NCBI GenBank assembly: GCA_007693595.1
Contig: REDI01000056.1
Span: 1-64,000 of the forward strand
Direction: 5' to 3'
Length of the DNA: 64,000 bases
DNA from: Deltaproteobacteria bacterium
Lineage (GTDB): Bacteria; Myxococcota_A; UBA796; GCA-2862545
The translations under genes and the position numbers were made by a program. Below, piece by piece: positions 42,410 to 50,963 of this stretch. Position 1 is the stretch's first letter, and each line of letters opens with the position of its first letter. The notes below the pieces were generated by a model. It had not been told where the DNA came from. It searched no databases and saw nothing but the letters and a program-made list of their open reading frames with translations.

Positions 42410-43062
42410 GGCTCCCGCCAGATCGAAGCATCGAAGGCCCGATCGACACGTGCGATCAAGCCGGGATCGTGGGTGGCGAAGACCACGGTGCCCTCAGCGC
42501 TGAAGAGAAGGTCCAAGGCCGCCTCGCGCGAGGCGGGATCGAGAGAGGCCGTGGGTTCGTCGATGAGGAGCAAGGGTGGAGCCGCGATCAACGCCCGTGC
42601 GATCGCCACCCGAGCCCGCTCCCCGTGTGAGAGCTGCGACGGACGGCTGTGCTGCCGATCGCTCAGCCCCAAGCGCGCGAGCAGATCGTGGGCCCGCGCC
42701 CGCTGCGCAGCGCCGACCGGGCGACCGGCGAGGCGAAGGGGGAGCAACACGTTGTCAACCGTCGAGAGATACGAGATCATCTCGGCATCTTGCAAGGCTT
42801 GCCCCATCGTCGCAAGGCGATGCGCCCGGCGGACCGCCTCGGAGGCCCCCACGAGCTCGCACCCCTCGACCTGAAGCGATCCCCGTCGAGCGGCGAGGCG
42901 ACCGGCGAAGGCTGACAGTAAGGTCGACTTGCCCGAGCCCGAGGGACCGCAGAGGGCGATCCGCTCGCCCCGGCTCACCTCGAGCGAGGGGACGAGCCAA
43001 GAGGGACCTCGCGCCGATCGATCGAGGAGCAGATCCCGCCCGTGGATGGCGAGGCGGCTCAA
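42406..43062 (-). CDS. ABC transporter ATPase (LolD/MacB type)
   Basis: A 218-residue stand-alone ATPase. The TTG at 43062 overlaps the stop of the upstream gene (TTGA); the frame before it is Arg/Gly-rich read-through. Motifs: GPSGSGKST (Walker A, about 39-47), signature LSHGERARV (with His for the usual Gly), LLLIDEPTASLD and ATHDPGL. It partners with the FtsX-like permease encoded next. The length and lack of a C-terminal extension fit LolD/MacB-like enzymes. Confidence 0.9.
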   Translation of the reverse strand: MSRLAIHGRDLLLDRSARGPSWLVPSLEVSRGERIALCGPSGSGKSTLLSAFAGRLAARRGSLQVEGCELVGASEAVRRAHRLATMGQALQDAEMISYLSTVDNVLLPLRLAGRPVGAAQRARAHDLLARLGLSDRQHSRPSQLSHGERARVAIARALIAAPPLLLIDEPTASLDPASREAALDLLFSAEGTVVFATHDPGLIARVDRAFDASIWREP

Positions 43063-43676
43063 GGGTTCTCCGGGGGGGCCGCATCGAGGAGATCCAAGGG
43101 GTCGAGGTAGCCCCCCCGTCCTTCGGGTTGAAGGAGATCGAAGGGGTCGATCGGTCGCTCCGCGTCGTGGACATCGCGCACCCGCTGGGCCGTAATGCGC
43201 CAACCTTGAGGGGTATACCGTAGATCGAGCTGCGCTCGATGGCGCTGCACCGAGAGGTGCTGGTGTTGACGATGCGAGAGCCGGGCTCCAACCGACCAAG
43301 CGACCTGAGCACGCGCCGCCCCAGGGCCGCGCCCCTGCACCTGAACCTCGTCGTAGTCCACCCGAAGGACCTCGACGCGCGCGCCCTCGGATCGCAGGCG
43401 GCGCGAGAGCGTCCACCGCTCGACGTAGCGCTCGGTGAGGGCCTGGCCATGAAGCGATCGCGAGAGCTGCTCCCACACCACGTCGCGATCGGTAGGCGCC
43501 GGCAAATCCCCAAGGAGCGGACGGTGCAGCGCCTCGACCAACTCGGGACGCGGAGCCTCGTTGAGCTCAGGGCAGCCCAGCAAGGGGACGAGCGCGAGGC
43601 TACGGGCTAAGGTGAAGAGGATGGCGGAGGCCCCTTGCTGATCCTTCTGACCCTGCTTGCGACCAGCCTCGCGCAC
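43059..43676 (-). CDS. Lipoprotein of the FtsX-type ABC set; start uncertain
   Basis: A predicted lipoprotein with LARSLALVPLLGC before the likely lipidated Cys. The nearest ordinary start is GTG 43676 (205 residues), but this gives an odd charged leader antisense to the divergent gene's start. An ATC at 43622 has AAGGGG upstream and would give 187 residues with a neat signal. The mature domain is alpha-beta, with an ERYVERWTLSRRL opening and YTPQGWRITAQRVRDV ending, as in NTF2/SnoaL-like accessory proteins. It is first of the coupled four-gene set. Confidence 0.65.
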   Translation of the reverse strand: MREAGRKQGQKDQQGASAILFTLARSLALVPLLGCPELNEAPRPELVEALHRPLLGDLPAPTDRDVVWEQLSRSLHGQALTERYVERWTLSRRLRSEGARVEVLRVDYDEVQVQGRGPGAARAQVAWSVGARLSHRQHQHLSVQRHRAQLDLRYTPQGWRITAQRVRDVHDAERPIDPFDLLQPEGRGGYLDPLDLLDAAPPENP

Positions 43677-44201
43677 CCCTTGGGCCTGAGCGAGTGGAGC
43701 CTGAGGACCGGCCTGCACGTGGGCGAAGAGGGGCTGACCGCGATGGTCATCGGCGAGGTCCCCGTGTCGGTGGTGGCTCGGGAGCTCCGCGAAGCCGGCG
43801 CCCAGAGCAAGACGGGCCGCTCGATCGTCGACGCCTACACCGCCAAGCGTCAAGCCGAGCTCATCGAAGGCTCCGAGCTCCGGATCGACGGCAAAGCTCA
43901 CGCGGTGCGCTGGGTGCCAGCGCCCTCGCCGATCAATGGCAAGGCCGTTGACGGCTTCTTCGTCTATGCGGTGGTTGCGAGGGTGGACCAAGCGGAGCTC
44001 CCGTCCAGCTTCGAGGCAACCCTCTCTAACCGCGCATGGCCTCGGGCGGATCTCGTCTACGCCGCCGACGTGCGCACCGAGGCACCCTGGAGCTCGAACA
44101 GCGCGTCTGGGCCGACGCCTTGGGGGCGTGATCCAGGCCCTCGATCGCTACGTCTGAGAGCTCAGCGGCTCATGTCCACGTCGGACGGCGTGGAGCCCTG
44201 A
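43635..44201 (+). CDS. Secreted HPLG-type protein with apparent frameshifts at its 3' end
   Basis: The gene begins at TTG 43635 with GGAGG 5 bases upstream. A signal peptide (MLILLTLLATSLA) would leave a mature N-terminal His in HPLGLSEWSL, as in the periplasmic part of HupE/UreJ-like and other metal-related proteins. The body (GEEGLTAMVIGEVPVSVV) is beta-rich. After about 44082 the frame turns into Ser/Arg/Pro-rich text. Sensible protein instead continues in another frame (TLELEQRVWADAL) and then in a third (GGVIQALDRYV), stopping at 44157. Two one-base losses, one in a GGGGG run, would explain this. Either it is degenerating or the sequence has errors. It is divergent from the ABC set and overlaps its lipoprotein gene. 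Confidence 0.6.
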   Translation: MLILLTLLATSLAHPLGLSEWSLRTGLHVGEEGLTAMVIGEVPVSVVARELREAGAQSKTGRSIVDAYTAKRQAELIEGSELRIDGKAHAVRWVPAPSPINGKAVDGFFVYAVVARVDQAELPSSFEATLSNRAWPRADLVYAADVRTEAPWSSNSASGPTPWGRDPGPRSLRLRAQRLMSTSDGVEP

Positions 44202-44473
44202 GCGGCGGCTGCCCCACCCCGCGCCCCCGACCCATCGGAGGAGATCTTGGGCCGTATGACATAGGCCAGTCCAGAAATATCGTCGGAGGCAACCACGGTG
44301 CCGTCGGGGTGGATCTCGCAGTGGAGCCTGGAGGACCATTCGCGCTGTTCAACCTGACGCAGGGCCATCTCGAGGGCGAGGACCCAGTTGTCTGCCGTGA
44401 CCTCGACCACGCCCGGAAGGCCGGGTCCGAAGACGTTAAAGGTTCGCTTCTTTCGTGATGGTTGGTCGGTCAT
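44162..44473 (-). CDS. Small conserved-looking cytosolic protein
   Basis: A 103-residue protein. The ATG at 44473 is favoured (GGGGGAT upstream); the earlier in-frame ATG at 44575 would add an acidic leader lacking support. RTFNVFGPGLPGVVEVTADNWVLALEMALRQ suggests a small alpha-beta fold with a conserved FGPGL turn. The C-terminal 25 residues are low-complexity. A TATAGT -10-like hexamer lies on this strand around 44544-44549. No function is recognised. Confidence 0.65.
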   Translation of the reverse strand: MTDQPSRKKRTFNVFGPGLPGVVEVTADNWVLALEMALRQVEQREWSSRLHCEIHPDGTVVASDDISGLAYVIRPKISSDGSGARGGAAAAQGSTPSDVDMSR

Positions 44474-44696
44474 GCATCCCCCGAGGCGCGGTCTGACGAC
44501 GGAGTGTTCGAGCGGACGCTCCCAGACCCCTGCCGTGTCTTCACTATAATGCCCTTCATCGAACTCCTCTTCCATGTTCTGTCACCTTTTTTCCCCTCTC
44601 GCAGGGCATTTCTTCACCTAGGCCCTGCTCTGCACGCTGCCCTCGACATCAAAGAGGCATCGCCATAAGCTGCGGTCTCTCGATCTGGAGGTCCCT

Positions 44697-45611
44697 GTGA
44701 CCCGAGTCCGTCTCTTCCGCGCCTTTCGTCCCTCGCTCGCCCTTCTCGCACTAGGCCTGTTCGCTTCGCCGAGCCTGGCGGCCGACAAGGTCGTCGAGGT
44801 GCTCGAACCAGGCCGAGGGGAGCGAACCGTTCTCCGCTACGCCCCTGAAGTCGGGAGCTCTTCCGAGCGCGACCTCGCGATCCAGATGTCCTCTTCCATG
44901 GACATGGGCGGCATGGCCGTGCCCCAGAACATGCCCACGATGCACATGCGCCTGGCGACGCGAGTGACCCACATCGCCGACAATGGCAACATCACCTACG
45001 ACTTCGAGATCAAAGACATCTCGGTCGGCGACGAGGCGTCGAATCCGTCGGTGGTCGCCCCGATGCAGGGCTACGCCAAGGGCATGGTCGGCACCAAGGC
45101 CACCGTCCTGATCGACCCGCACGGGCAGGTCAAGAACTCGACCTACTCCATCCCCGAGTCGGCCCCGCCCGAGATCCTAGTCAGTTTCCGCCGATCCGTG
45201 CAAGACGCCGGCGCCCCTCTCCCCAAGGAGCCGGTCGGGGTCGGGGCCAAGTGGAAGATCAAAGAGAACGCCGACCACAACGGCCTCCCCGTCGAGCGCG
45301 TGTCCACCTTCACCCTGACCTCTCTCGAAGGCGAGATCGTCACCCTCGGGGTCGAACTCCAGCAGTCCGCCGAGCCCCAAGCCATCAACGATCCCAGCCT
45401 GCCGCCAGGTTCCAACGTGCGGCTTGAGCGCCTTGAGGGCCAGGGTCAGGGCCAGACCGTGATCGACCTCGGTCAAGTCCTGCCTCGCGAGAGCGTCGTC
45501 GAGGTCACCGTCGAGACCGACATGCACATGGAAGCCCCCGGCATGGGCGAGCAGACCATGAAGATGTCGATGACCCTGAAAACGGTCGTCAGCCCGGTGA
45601 ACAAGCGCTGA
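44697..45611 (+). CDS. Secreted DUF6263-like protein
   Basis: A 304-residue protein starting at GTG 44697 (GGAGG 5 bases upstream), with a signal peptide ending near SLAAD. The chain is mostly beta: RTVLRYAPEVGSSSERDLAIQM opens a barrel-like fold, and a Met-rich stretch (MDMGGMAV, MPTMHM) and another (MHMEAPGMGEQTMKM) stand out. Met-rich segments in secreted proteins often bind copper; that is speculation here. The overall pattern resembles DUF6263. Confidence 0.75.
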   Translation: MTRVRLFRAFRPSLALLALGLFASPSLAADKVVEVLEPGRGERTVLRYAPEVGSSSERDLAIQMSSSMDMGGMAVPQNMPTMHMRLATRVTHIADNGNITYDFEIKDISVGDEASNPSVVAPMQGYAKGMVGTKATVLIDPHGQVKNSTYSIPESAPPEILVSFRRSVQDAGAPLPKEPVGVGAKWKIKENADHNGLPVERVSTFTLTSLEGEIVTLGVELQQSAEPQAINDPSLPPGSNVRLERLEGQGQGQTVIDLGQVLPRESVVEVTVETDMHMEAPGMGEQTMKMSMTLKTVVSPVNKR

Positions 45612-45672
45612 GCCGCCTCCCTGTTGGCCCGAGGGTCGCGGGCGCGGTAGCTGCGCACCCTGGAGGCGCGCG

Positions 45673-47568
45673 GTGATCCGGCTCGAAGACGTAACCCTCG
45701 CTCCCGGTGGGGAGCCCCTGCTCCTCGACGTCTCCTGGCATCTACGACCTGGGCAGCGGGCGGGGCTGGTCGGTCGAAACGGCACCGGCAAGACGACCCT
45801 GCTCCGGGCGATCGTCGGGGAGCGGCCGGCCGACGAGGGGCAGGTCCACAGACGGTCTGGCGCGCGCATCGGTTGGTTGCCGCAGCAGGCCGTCGCCGGC
45901 TCCGATCGCAGCTTGTGGGAGGAGGCGCGCCGGGGCCTCTCGCACCTGCTCTCGCTCGAAGCCCAGCTCCAGCGGGCCGAGAGAGAGGTCGCCGAAGGCG
46001 TCGAGGGGGCGATCGAGCGGCTCGGCCAGGCCTCCGAAGCCTTTCGGATCGCAGGCGGCTACCAGATCGACGAGAAGGTCGGCGAGGTCCTTCACGGGCT
46101 CGGCTTTGGGCCCGAGGCCTGGCCCCGGCCGTGCAGCACCTTCAGCGGCGGGTGGCAGATGCGCATCGCCTTGGCGCGCGTCCTGCTCGCCGAGCCCGAT
46201 CTACTCATCCTCGACGAGCCCACCAACCACCTCGATCTGCACGCCCGGACCTGGCTGGCCCGCCACCTCGCGCGCAGCCCGTGCACGATCTTGCTCGTCA
46301 GCCACGACCGTCACCTGCTCGACCAGGTCTGTACCCAGATCGTCGAGATCCGAGGCCGGGCCCTGCACACTTACACCGGCAACTTCAGCGGGTTTCTCGC
46401 GCAGCGCGAGGAGCGCATCACCCAACAGCAGCAAGCCTACGAAGCCCAGCAAGACGAGATCGCTCGCCTGGAGCGATTCGTCACCCGCTTCAAGGCCAAG
46501 GCGACCAAGGCTGCCCAGGCCCGCTCTCGCCAGAACCGCCTCGACCGCATGGAGCGGATCGAGGCGCCCGAGCACGAGCGCATGCCCCGCTTTCATTTGC
46601 AGCCCGCCCCCCCCGCCGAAGCCGAGCTCCTCGCGCTCGTCGACGCGACGGTGGGGTGGGAACCCGACAAGCCTGTGGTCCAAGACGCAGGCCTGATCCT
46701 CCAGCGCGGCATGCGGGTGGTGATGCTCGGCCCCAACGGTGCGGGCAAGTCCACCCTGCTGCAGACCCTCGCCGGCCGGATCGCGCCCTTGAGCGGCACA
46801 CGCCGCAAAGGCAAGCGGGTGAAGGTCGGCATCTTCGATCAAGATCTCGCGGCCTCTCTACCCCCGGATCTCTCGGGGCTCGAACACGTCACGGCCACCG
46901 CACCCCGGATCACCGAGACCCAGGCACGAACGATCCTGGGAGCCCTCGGCCTCTCGGGCAGCGACGCCCTCCGTCCCATCGAGCAGCTCTCCGGCGGCGA
47001 GAAGGCCCGCGTCGCGCTCTCGGCGATCGGCGCCATCGCCCACAACGTCCTGCTCCTCGACGAGCCGACCAACCACCTCGACGCCGTGACCATCGAGGTC
47101 CTGGTGAAGGCGCTCGCCGCCTTCGACGGGGCGATGGTGCTGATCACCCACGACCGCTACCTCGCGGAGTCCCTCGCGACCCACGTCTGGAGGGTGCACG
47201 AAGGCACGGCCACTCTCCGCGAGGGCCTGCTCCCCGAGGATCTGGAGCCCCTGGCCGCCAGCCGGGAGGGCGCGCGGGACGAGGACTCGGATCGGAAGGG
47301 TTCCATCGACTATGAGCAACGCAAGCTGCTCCGACGGGAACGGGAGCGGGCAGAGCGCCGGATCGCCGAGATCGAAGACGAGATCGAGTCGGTCGAAGCC
47401 GAGCTGCACCGGATCGACGAGGCCCTCTTCACCCACGCCGCCGACTTCGAGCGCGCCCGCGCCCTGGGCGAGGAGCGCGACGCGGCCGAGGCGAAGCAGA
47501 GCGCGCTGATGGACGAGTGGGAGACCCTCGGTGCGCGGGCCGAGGAGCTCGAGGGCTTGCTCGCGTAG
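45673..47568 (+). CDS. ABC-F family ATPase (YheS/Uup-like)
   Basis: A 631-residue cytosolic protein with two ABC domains and no membrane segment. First: GRNGTGKTT (about 35-43), FSGGWQMRIAL and LILDEPTNHLD. Second: GPNGAGKST, LSGGEKARVAL and LLLDEPTNHLD. The linker between them (about 235-310) is the charged helical ABC-F P-site-tRNA-interaction region, and a C-terminal coiled coil (about 540-631) is present. Such proteins act on ribosomes in translation or antibiotic tolerance. GTG start with TGGAGG upstream. Confidence 0.93.
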   Translation: MIRLEDVTLAPGGEPLLLDVSWHLRPGQRAGLVGRNGTGKTTLLRAIVGERPADEGQVHRRSGARIGWLPQQAVAGSDRSLWEEARRGLSHLLSLEAQLQRAEREVAEGVEGAIERLGQASEAFRIAGGYQIDEKVGEVLHGLGFGPEAWPRPCSTFSGGWQMRIALARVLLAEPDLLILDEPTNHLDLHARTWLARHLARSPCTILLVSHDRHLLDQVCTQIVEIRGRALHTYTGNFSGFLAQREERITQQQQAYEAQQDEIARLERFVTRFKAKATKAAQARSRQNRLDRMERIEAPEHERMPRFHLQPAPPAEAELLALVDATVGWEPDKPVVQDAGLILQRGMRVVMLGPNGAGKSTLLQTLAGRIAPLSGTRRKGKRVKVGIFDQDLAASLPPDLSGLEHVTATAPRITETQARTILGALGLSGSDALRPIEQLSGGEKARVALSAIGAIAHNVLLLDEPTNHLDAVTIEVLVKALAAFDGAMVLITHDRYLAESLATHVWRVHEGTATLREGLLPEDLEPLAASREGARDEDSDRKGSIDYEQRKLLRRERERAERRIAEIEDEIESVEAELHRIDEALFTHAADFERARALGEERDAAEAKQSALMDEWETLGARAEELEGLLA

Positions 47569-47619
47569 CGTAGGTCGCCGAGGGCCGCGGTTCGAACGGT
47601 GCGAGCCGCCGCGGCGGAG

Positions 47620-47625
47620 TAGACT
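47620..47625 (+). promoter_or_regulatory. -10-like TAGACT five bases before a start
   Basis: TAGACT at 47620-47625 lies 5 bases before the ATG at 47631. A GGAG is present 11 bases before the ATG, farther than usual, so a leaderless start is plausible but not exclusive. Confidence 0.35.
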
Positions 47626-47630
47626 CCCTC

Positions 47631-48230
47631 ATGGTTCTCCTGTGGACAGCGCTGGCCCTCGCGAGCCCCGACCCCAACCCGCCCGCGCTGGGCGACGGCC
47701 CCGCCGCATCGACGGCGCTGTCGCCTCCCCCCCTCCCCCCGCTACCCGACCAGGATCTTCAGCGGCTCGGGGAGCGGCGCTGGCGCACCGAGCGCACCGG
47801 CATGAAGGTGCTGCTCGGCTGGTCGGTCGCCAACCTCGGGGCGGGCACGGCGGGTGCCCTCACCCTCCAGGACCCGCGGCAGCGAGCCTTTATGGGCGGA
47901 AACGCTACATGGAACATCGTGAATCTGGGGCTGGCGGGAGCGTCGCTCCTCGGGAACCGCCGCCCGAAGCGCTTCGAGCACCCCGAGGTCTTGCACCAAG
48001 CCGAGCGACTTGAGCGCACCCTGCTGATCAACACGGGCCTCGATGTCGCCTACATGGTGGCGGGGTGGGCCTTGATCGAGCGGGGTCTACGCCAAGACCA
48101 GCCCTCGCTCCAAGGACTCGGCGACGCCCTGCTGGTGCAGGGCGGCTTCTTATTCGGCTTCGACCTTACCTTGCTGCTGGTCCACAACCGCTGGACGCGA
48201 AGGCTCAAAGGTCGGGTGAGGTCGAGGTAG
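47631..48230 (+). CDS. Exported or membrane protein of unknown function
   Basis: A 199-residue protein with a hydrophobic N-terminus (MVLLWTALALAS) acting as signal peptide or anchor, a Pro-rich linker (about 15-42), then four predicted membrane segments (about 60-80, 90-108, 130-152 and 160-182). GTGMKVLLGWSVANLGAGTAG and AFMGGNATWNIVNLGLAG give a Gly/Ala-rich helical pair typical of small-residue-packed membrane proteins. I see similarity in style to DUF6992 proteins but no firm match. Confidence 0.65.
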   Translation: MVLLWTALALASPDPNPPALGDGPAASTALSPPPLPPLPDQDLQRLGERRWRTERTGMKVLLGWSVANLGAGTAGALTLQDPRQRAFMGGNATWNIVNLGLAGASLLGNRRPKRFEHPEVLHQAERLERTLLINTGLDVAYMVAGWALIERGLRQDQPSLQGLGDALLVQGGFLFGFDLTLLLVHNRWTRRLKGRVRSR

Positions 48231-48272
48231 CGACGGGCTCAAGAGCAGCCCGCCGCGCGCCGGATCCGTCGG

Positions 48273-48980
48273 TCACTCGACCTTGGAGAGGTCGACGATG
48301 CCGGGCTCGAGCTCCCCGCTCCCTTCGACGTGCTCATAACGCAGTTCTCCGCCGGTCACGCAGTAGTCCCAGCGGCTCCCCGAAGTCGAGCCCACGATCT
48401 GATCGCCATCGATCGTGTAGGGTTCCCCATCGTCGAGCGTCTGAAAGGAGCGCGCCATACAGTCGCACCCACCCGAGTCGGTGTCGACACAGCGCACATC
48501 GTCGATCATATCGCCCGCCGCGCCAGTGATGATGCCCTCCATGCCCGCGCAGCCGAAGATGTTGCACTCGGACGGCAGGGTGAAGTCGGCCTCGATGCGC
48601 GCCTGGGCCCACCGATCCACTATCCCCGACTCGAAGGTGATCTCACCGCGCGCGCGGCCTTCGGTGCGGGTGACCTCGGCGCCGGCGCAAGCGCTCTGGA
48701 TCAGTCCGAAGTCGAACTCGACACAGCCCCCAGAGATCTGCCAGGTCCCGACTTCGTTGCCCCCACAGGGAACCAGGGGGTCGCATTCCCCTTCATCGGC
48801 GATGGTGAGGGGGTGGTAGGGCGGCAACGCCGAGTCGGTCACATAGGCCGTGTCGGTGTCGAAGCCCGTGTCGGTGTCCGTGTCCGTGTCGGCGTCGGTG
48901 CGGGCCGTGGTGGACGTCTCGGCCTCGGAGCCGCAGGCCGCGAGAAGGCCTAGAACTAGTAGGGTTTGAAAGGTGCGCAT
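48273..48980 (-). CDS. Lipoprotein with Asp-Thr linker and Cys-rich domain
   Basis: A 235-residue lipoprotein (MRTFQTLLVLGLLAAC, Cys16; GGAG 5 bases upstream). A TDADTDTDTDTGFDTDT linker follows lipidation and is followed by a beta-rich domain with about ten Cys (CDPLVPCGG, GCVEF, CAGAEV, CNIFGCAG, CDCMA). This architecture (lipobox, Asp-Thr spacer, folded domain) recurs at 56446 and 62770. Surface exposure through the flexible acidic spacer is inferred. No enzymatic motif is seen. Confidence 0.82.
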   Translation of the reverse strand: MRTFQTLLVLGLLAACGSEAETSTTARTDADTDTDTDTGFDTDTAYVTDSALPPYHPLTIADEGECDPLVPCGGNEVGTWQISGGCVEFDFGLIQSACAGAEVTRTEGRARGEITFESGIVDRWAQARIEADFTLPSECNIFGCAGMEGIITGAAGDMIDDVRCVDTDSGGCDCMARSFQTLDDGEPYTIDGDQIVGSTSGSRWDYCVTGGELRYEHVEGSGELEPGIVDLSKVE

Positions 48981-49078
48981 TGGGATCTCCATCTCTGAAC
49001 TCGCCCGCCTGCCGAGCGAGAGGACCGCAAGTCTACCCCAACGGACGGCCCCCCACCACCCCGGCGTGACGCGAAACG

Positions 49079-49609
49079 TCAGGAGGTCTCGTTGGACAAC
49101 GCCTGGAGTTCACGTTTGCCCAACCTCGCCAAGAGCCCGATGGGTCGTGGGAACTGCACGGCCATCAGGACGAGCGCGATCGCTGCGGCCGGGTAGAACC
49201 TGGAGGGATCTCGTGAAATGAAGGAGCTGATGAAGCCGAAGAGCGCGATGGCCTCGGTGAGCGCGATGGAGAGCAAGAAGCCTGTGTTCGCCCGAGCGAT
49301 AGCAGACCTCGCCGCCTTGAGCGGGTCGTCAGAGCCCTGGAGGGGCGGAAGGAGGTCCTCGCGGACGGTCCAGAGCCCGAGGCCTGGTCCGATATAGGTA
49401 CGGCGCACAACGCCTATCGCTACGAGGAGCACAGGTGTCATGAGGAACGGCAAGATCAGGATGATGAGCGGGAGATCCCGAGGGACGGCGTCGGGGCCCT
49501 GGCCTGACAAGACGACGTGAAGCACGACGCCAAGCACGAGGACCGACGATGTCATCGCCAGCCAGACCACGCGCTGTGGCTTCAGCAACCGGGCAATCCT
49601 TGAAGGCAT
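49079..49609 (-). CDS. Small membrane protein with c-subunit-like hairpin
   Basis: A 176-residue protein starting at ATG 49609 (GGAGG 5 bases upstream). It has four hydrophobic segments (about 15-36, 48-70, 107-130 and 138-156). The third, ANTGFLLSIALTEAIALFGF, carries a Glu in mid-membrane and recalls the ion-binding helix of ATP synthase c-type proteolipids, though the rest of the protein does not match. No other ATPase gene is nearby, so I leave it unassigned. Confidence 0.7.
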   Translation of the reverse strand: MPSRIARLLKPQRVVWLAMTSSVLVLGVVLHVVLSGQGPDAVPRDLPLIILILPFLMTPVLLVAIGVVRRTYIGPGLGLWTVREDLLPPLQGSDDPLKAARSAIARANTGFLLSIALTEAIALFGFISSFISRDPSRFYPAAAIALVLMAVQFPRPIGLLARLGKRELQALSNETS

Positions 49610-49720
49610 GGCACCTCCGTATACGGGGAGCAGCGAACCCCGCAGCGCCAGGTCGGACGACCTCATGGGAGCATGTCACACGCAAAGCTCCAGAGCAAGC
49701 CGGAAGCGGTGGGCTCCAAC

Positions 49721-50845
49721 CTACAACCGAGCCCCTTCGAGCTCTCGCGCGATGGCGTCCCGCTCCTCGACGACAAACTGGGCGACGGCGTCATGGAGAC
49801 CGGGATGCGCGAGGAGGTGGGCGGAGTGCGTAAGGACAGGCTCGAATCCGCGCCGGAGCTTGTGCGCACCCTGGGCCCCCGCCTCGAAGACCTGAACCTT
49901 CTCGGCGATGGCGAGCTCGATCAGCCGGTAATAGCAACACTCGAAGTGCAGCGCATCGACCGCCTCGACCGCGCCCCAGTAGCGGCCGTAAAGCTTCGTG
50001 CCCCGCAAGAAGGACAGGCTACCGCCCACGGCTCGCTCCCCCCGCCACGCGATGACCGTCACGGCGCGCTGGCCGATCTTGTCGAGACCACCGACGAACC
50101 AACGACGGTTGAGGTAGCGCTGCTGCCAGGGTCGCTCCTGATGGGTAGCGCGGTAGAAGCTCCACATCGCGTCCATATCGCGGGTTCGGATCTGGGAGCC
50201 TTGGCGGAGCTCGATGCGCAGATCCTCCGACTGGATCTTGCGCCGCTCACGCCGGATCTCTTTGCGACGCTTGCGATCAAGCGAAGCGAGGAAGTGCTCA
50301 AAGTCTTCGTAGCCCTCATTCATCCAATGAAACTGCACCGAGTGCCGGTGCAAGAAGCCCATGTCCGAGAGCAGGCGACCTTGAAGTTCCGGGCAGAAGA
50401 GCAGGTGGATCCCAGATCCCTGCGCGCGTTCCATCAGGTGACGAAGTCCCGCGAGCACCGCCGGGAGGGCCTGGCCCAGATCGCTGCCCGGACGCAGGAG
50501 CACCCGAGGCCCGGTCGCCGGGGTGAAGGGGACCGCGACCGTGACCTTGGGGTAGTAACGGATCCCCGCACGCATCGAGCCGTTCGCCCAGGCGTGATCA
50601 AAGATGTACTCCCCCTGGGAGTCCCCCTTGAGGTAGCTGGGCGCTGCGGCGACGAGCTCTCCGGACGACCCCCGCACGATCACGGGCCGAGGCCACCACG
50701 CCGTACCTTCGCCCACACACCCGCTCTCTTCGAGCCACGCGAGGAAGCTGTGCTCGACGAAGGGCTGATCGCTGGGCACCAAGGCGTCCCAGGCCGACGC
50801 GTTGATCCCAGAGATACTGGGGAGGATCTCGACCTTGTATTCCAT
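49721..50845 (-). CDS. DUF482-family (GNAT-fold, peptidogalycan-related) protein
   Basis: A 374-residue cytosolic protein. The block SYLKGDSQGEYIFDHAWA, the YYPKVTVAVPFTPATGPRVL segment, RKRRKEIRRERRK and the C-terminal FEAGAQGAHKLRRGFEP are the conserved stretches of the DUF482 family, sometimes annotated peptidogalycan biosynthesis/recognition. The family has a double GNAT fold like Fem transferases. It is named for predicted acyl or aminoacyl transfer; the acceptor is not known to me. No Shine-Dalgarno is obvious. Confidence 0.87.
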   Translation of the reverse strand: MEYKVEILPSISGINASAWDALVPSDQPFVEHSFLAWLEESGCVGEGTAWWPRPVIVRGSSGELVAAAPSYLKGDSQGEYIFDHAWANGSMRAGIRYYPKVTVAVPFTPATGPRVLLRPGSDLGQALPAVLAGLRHLMERAQGSGIHLLFCPELQGRLLSDMGFLHRHSVQFHWMNEGYEDFEHFLASLDRKRRKEIRRERRKIQSEDLRIELRQGSQIRTRDMDAMWSFYRATHQERPWQQRYLNRRWFVGGLDKIGQRAVTVIAWRGERAVGGSLSFLRGTKLYGRYWGAVEAVDALHFECCYYRLIELAIAEKVQVFEAGAQGAHKLRRGFEPVLTHSAHLLAHPGLHDAVAQFVVEERDAIARELEGARL

Positions 50846-50963
50846 GGCCCGAGCCTAACGCCAAGGATCGGGACGGGACGAAGAGAGTGCCCGGACGGAC
50901 GGGCACGCTACGACGTCCCACAAGCCGGCTGAACGTCGACCGGAGCGTCCGAGAGTTGCGGAA

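Noticed and set aside
44545-44550. TATAAT on the plus strand as a promoter for the gene at 44697
   Set aside because: No -35 at the right distance (CCAGAC), and the start is about 147 bases away; kept only as a note.
44462-44668. Small plus-strand frame of 68 codons
   Set aside because: It begins inside the minus-strand gene's start region, has no Shine-Dalgarno and is more likely leader DNA for neighbouring promoters.
49079-49609. ATP synthase c-subunit
   Set aside because: Only one helix recalls the proteolipid; length, the other helices and the neighbourhood do not fit.
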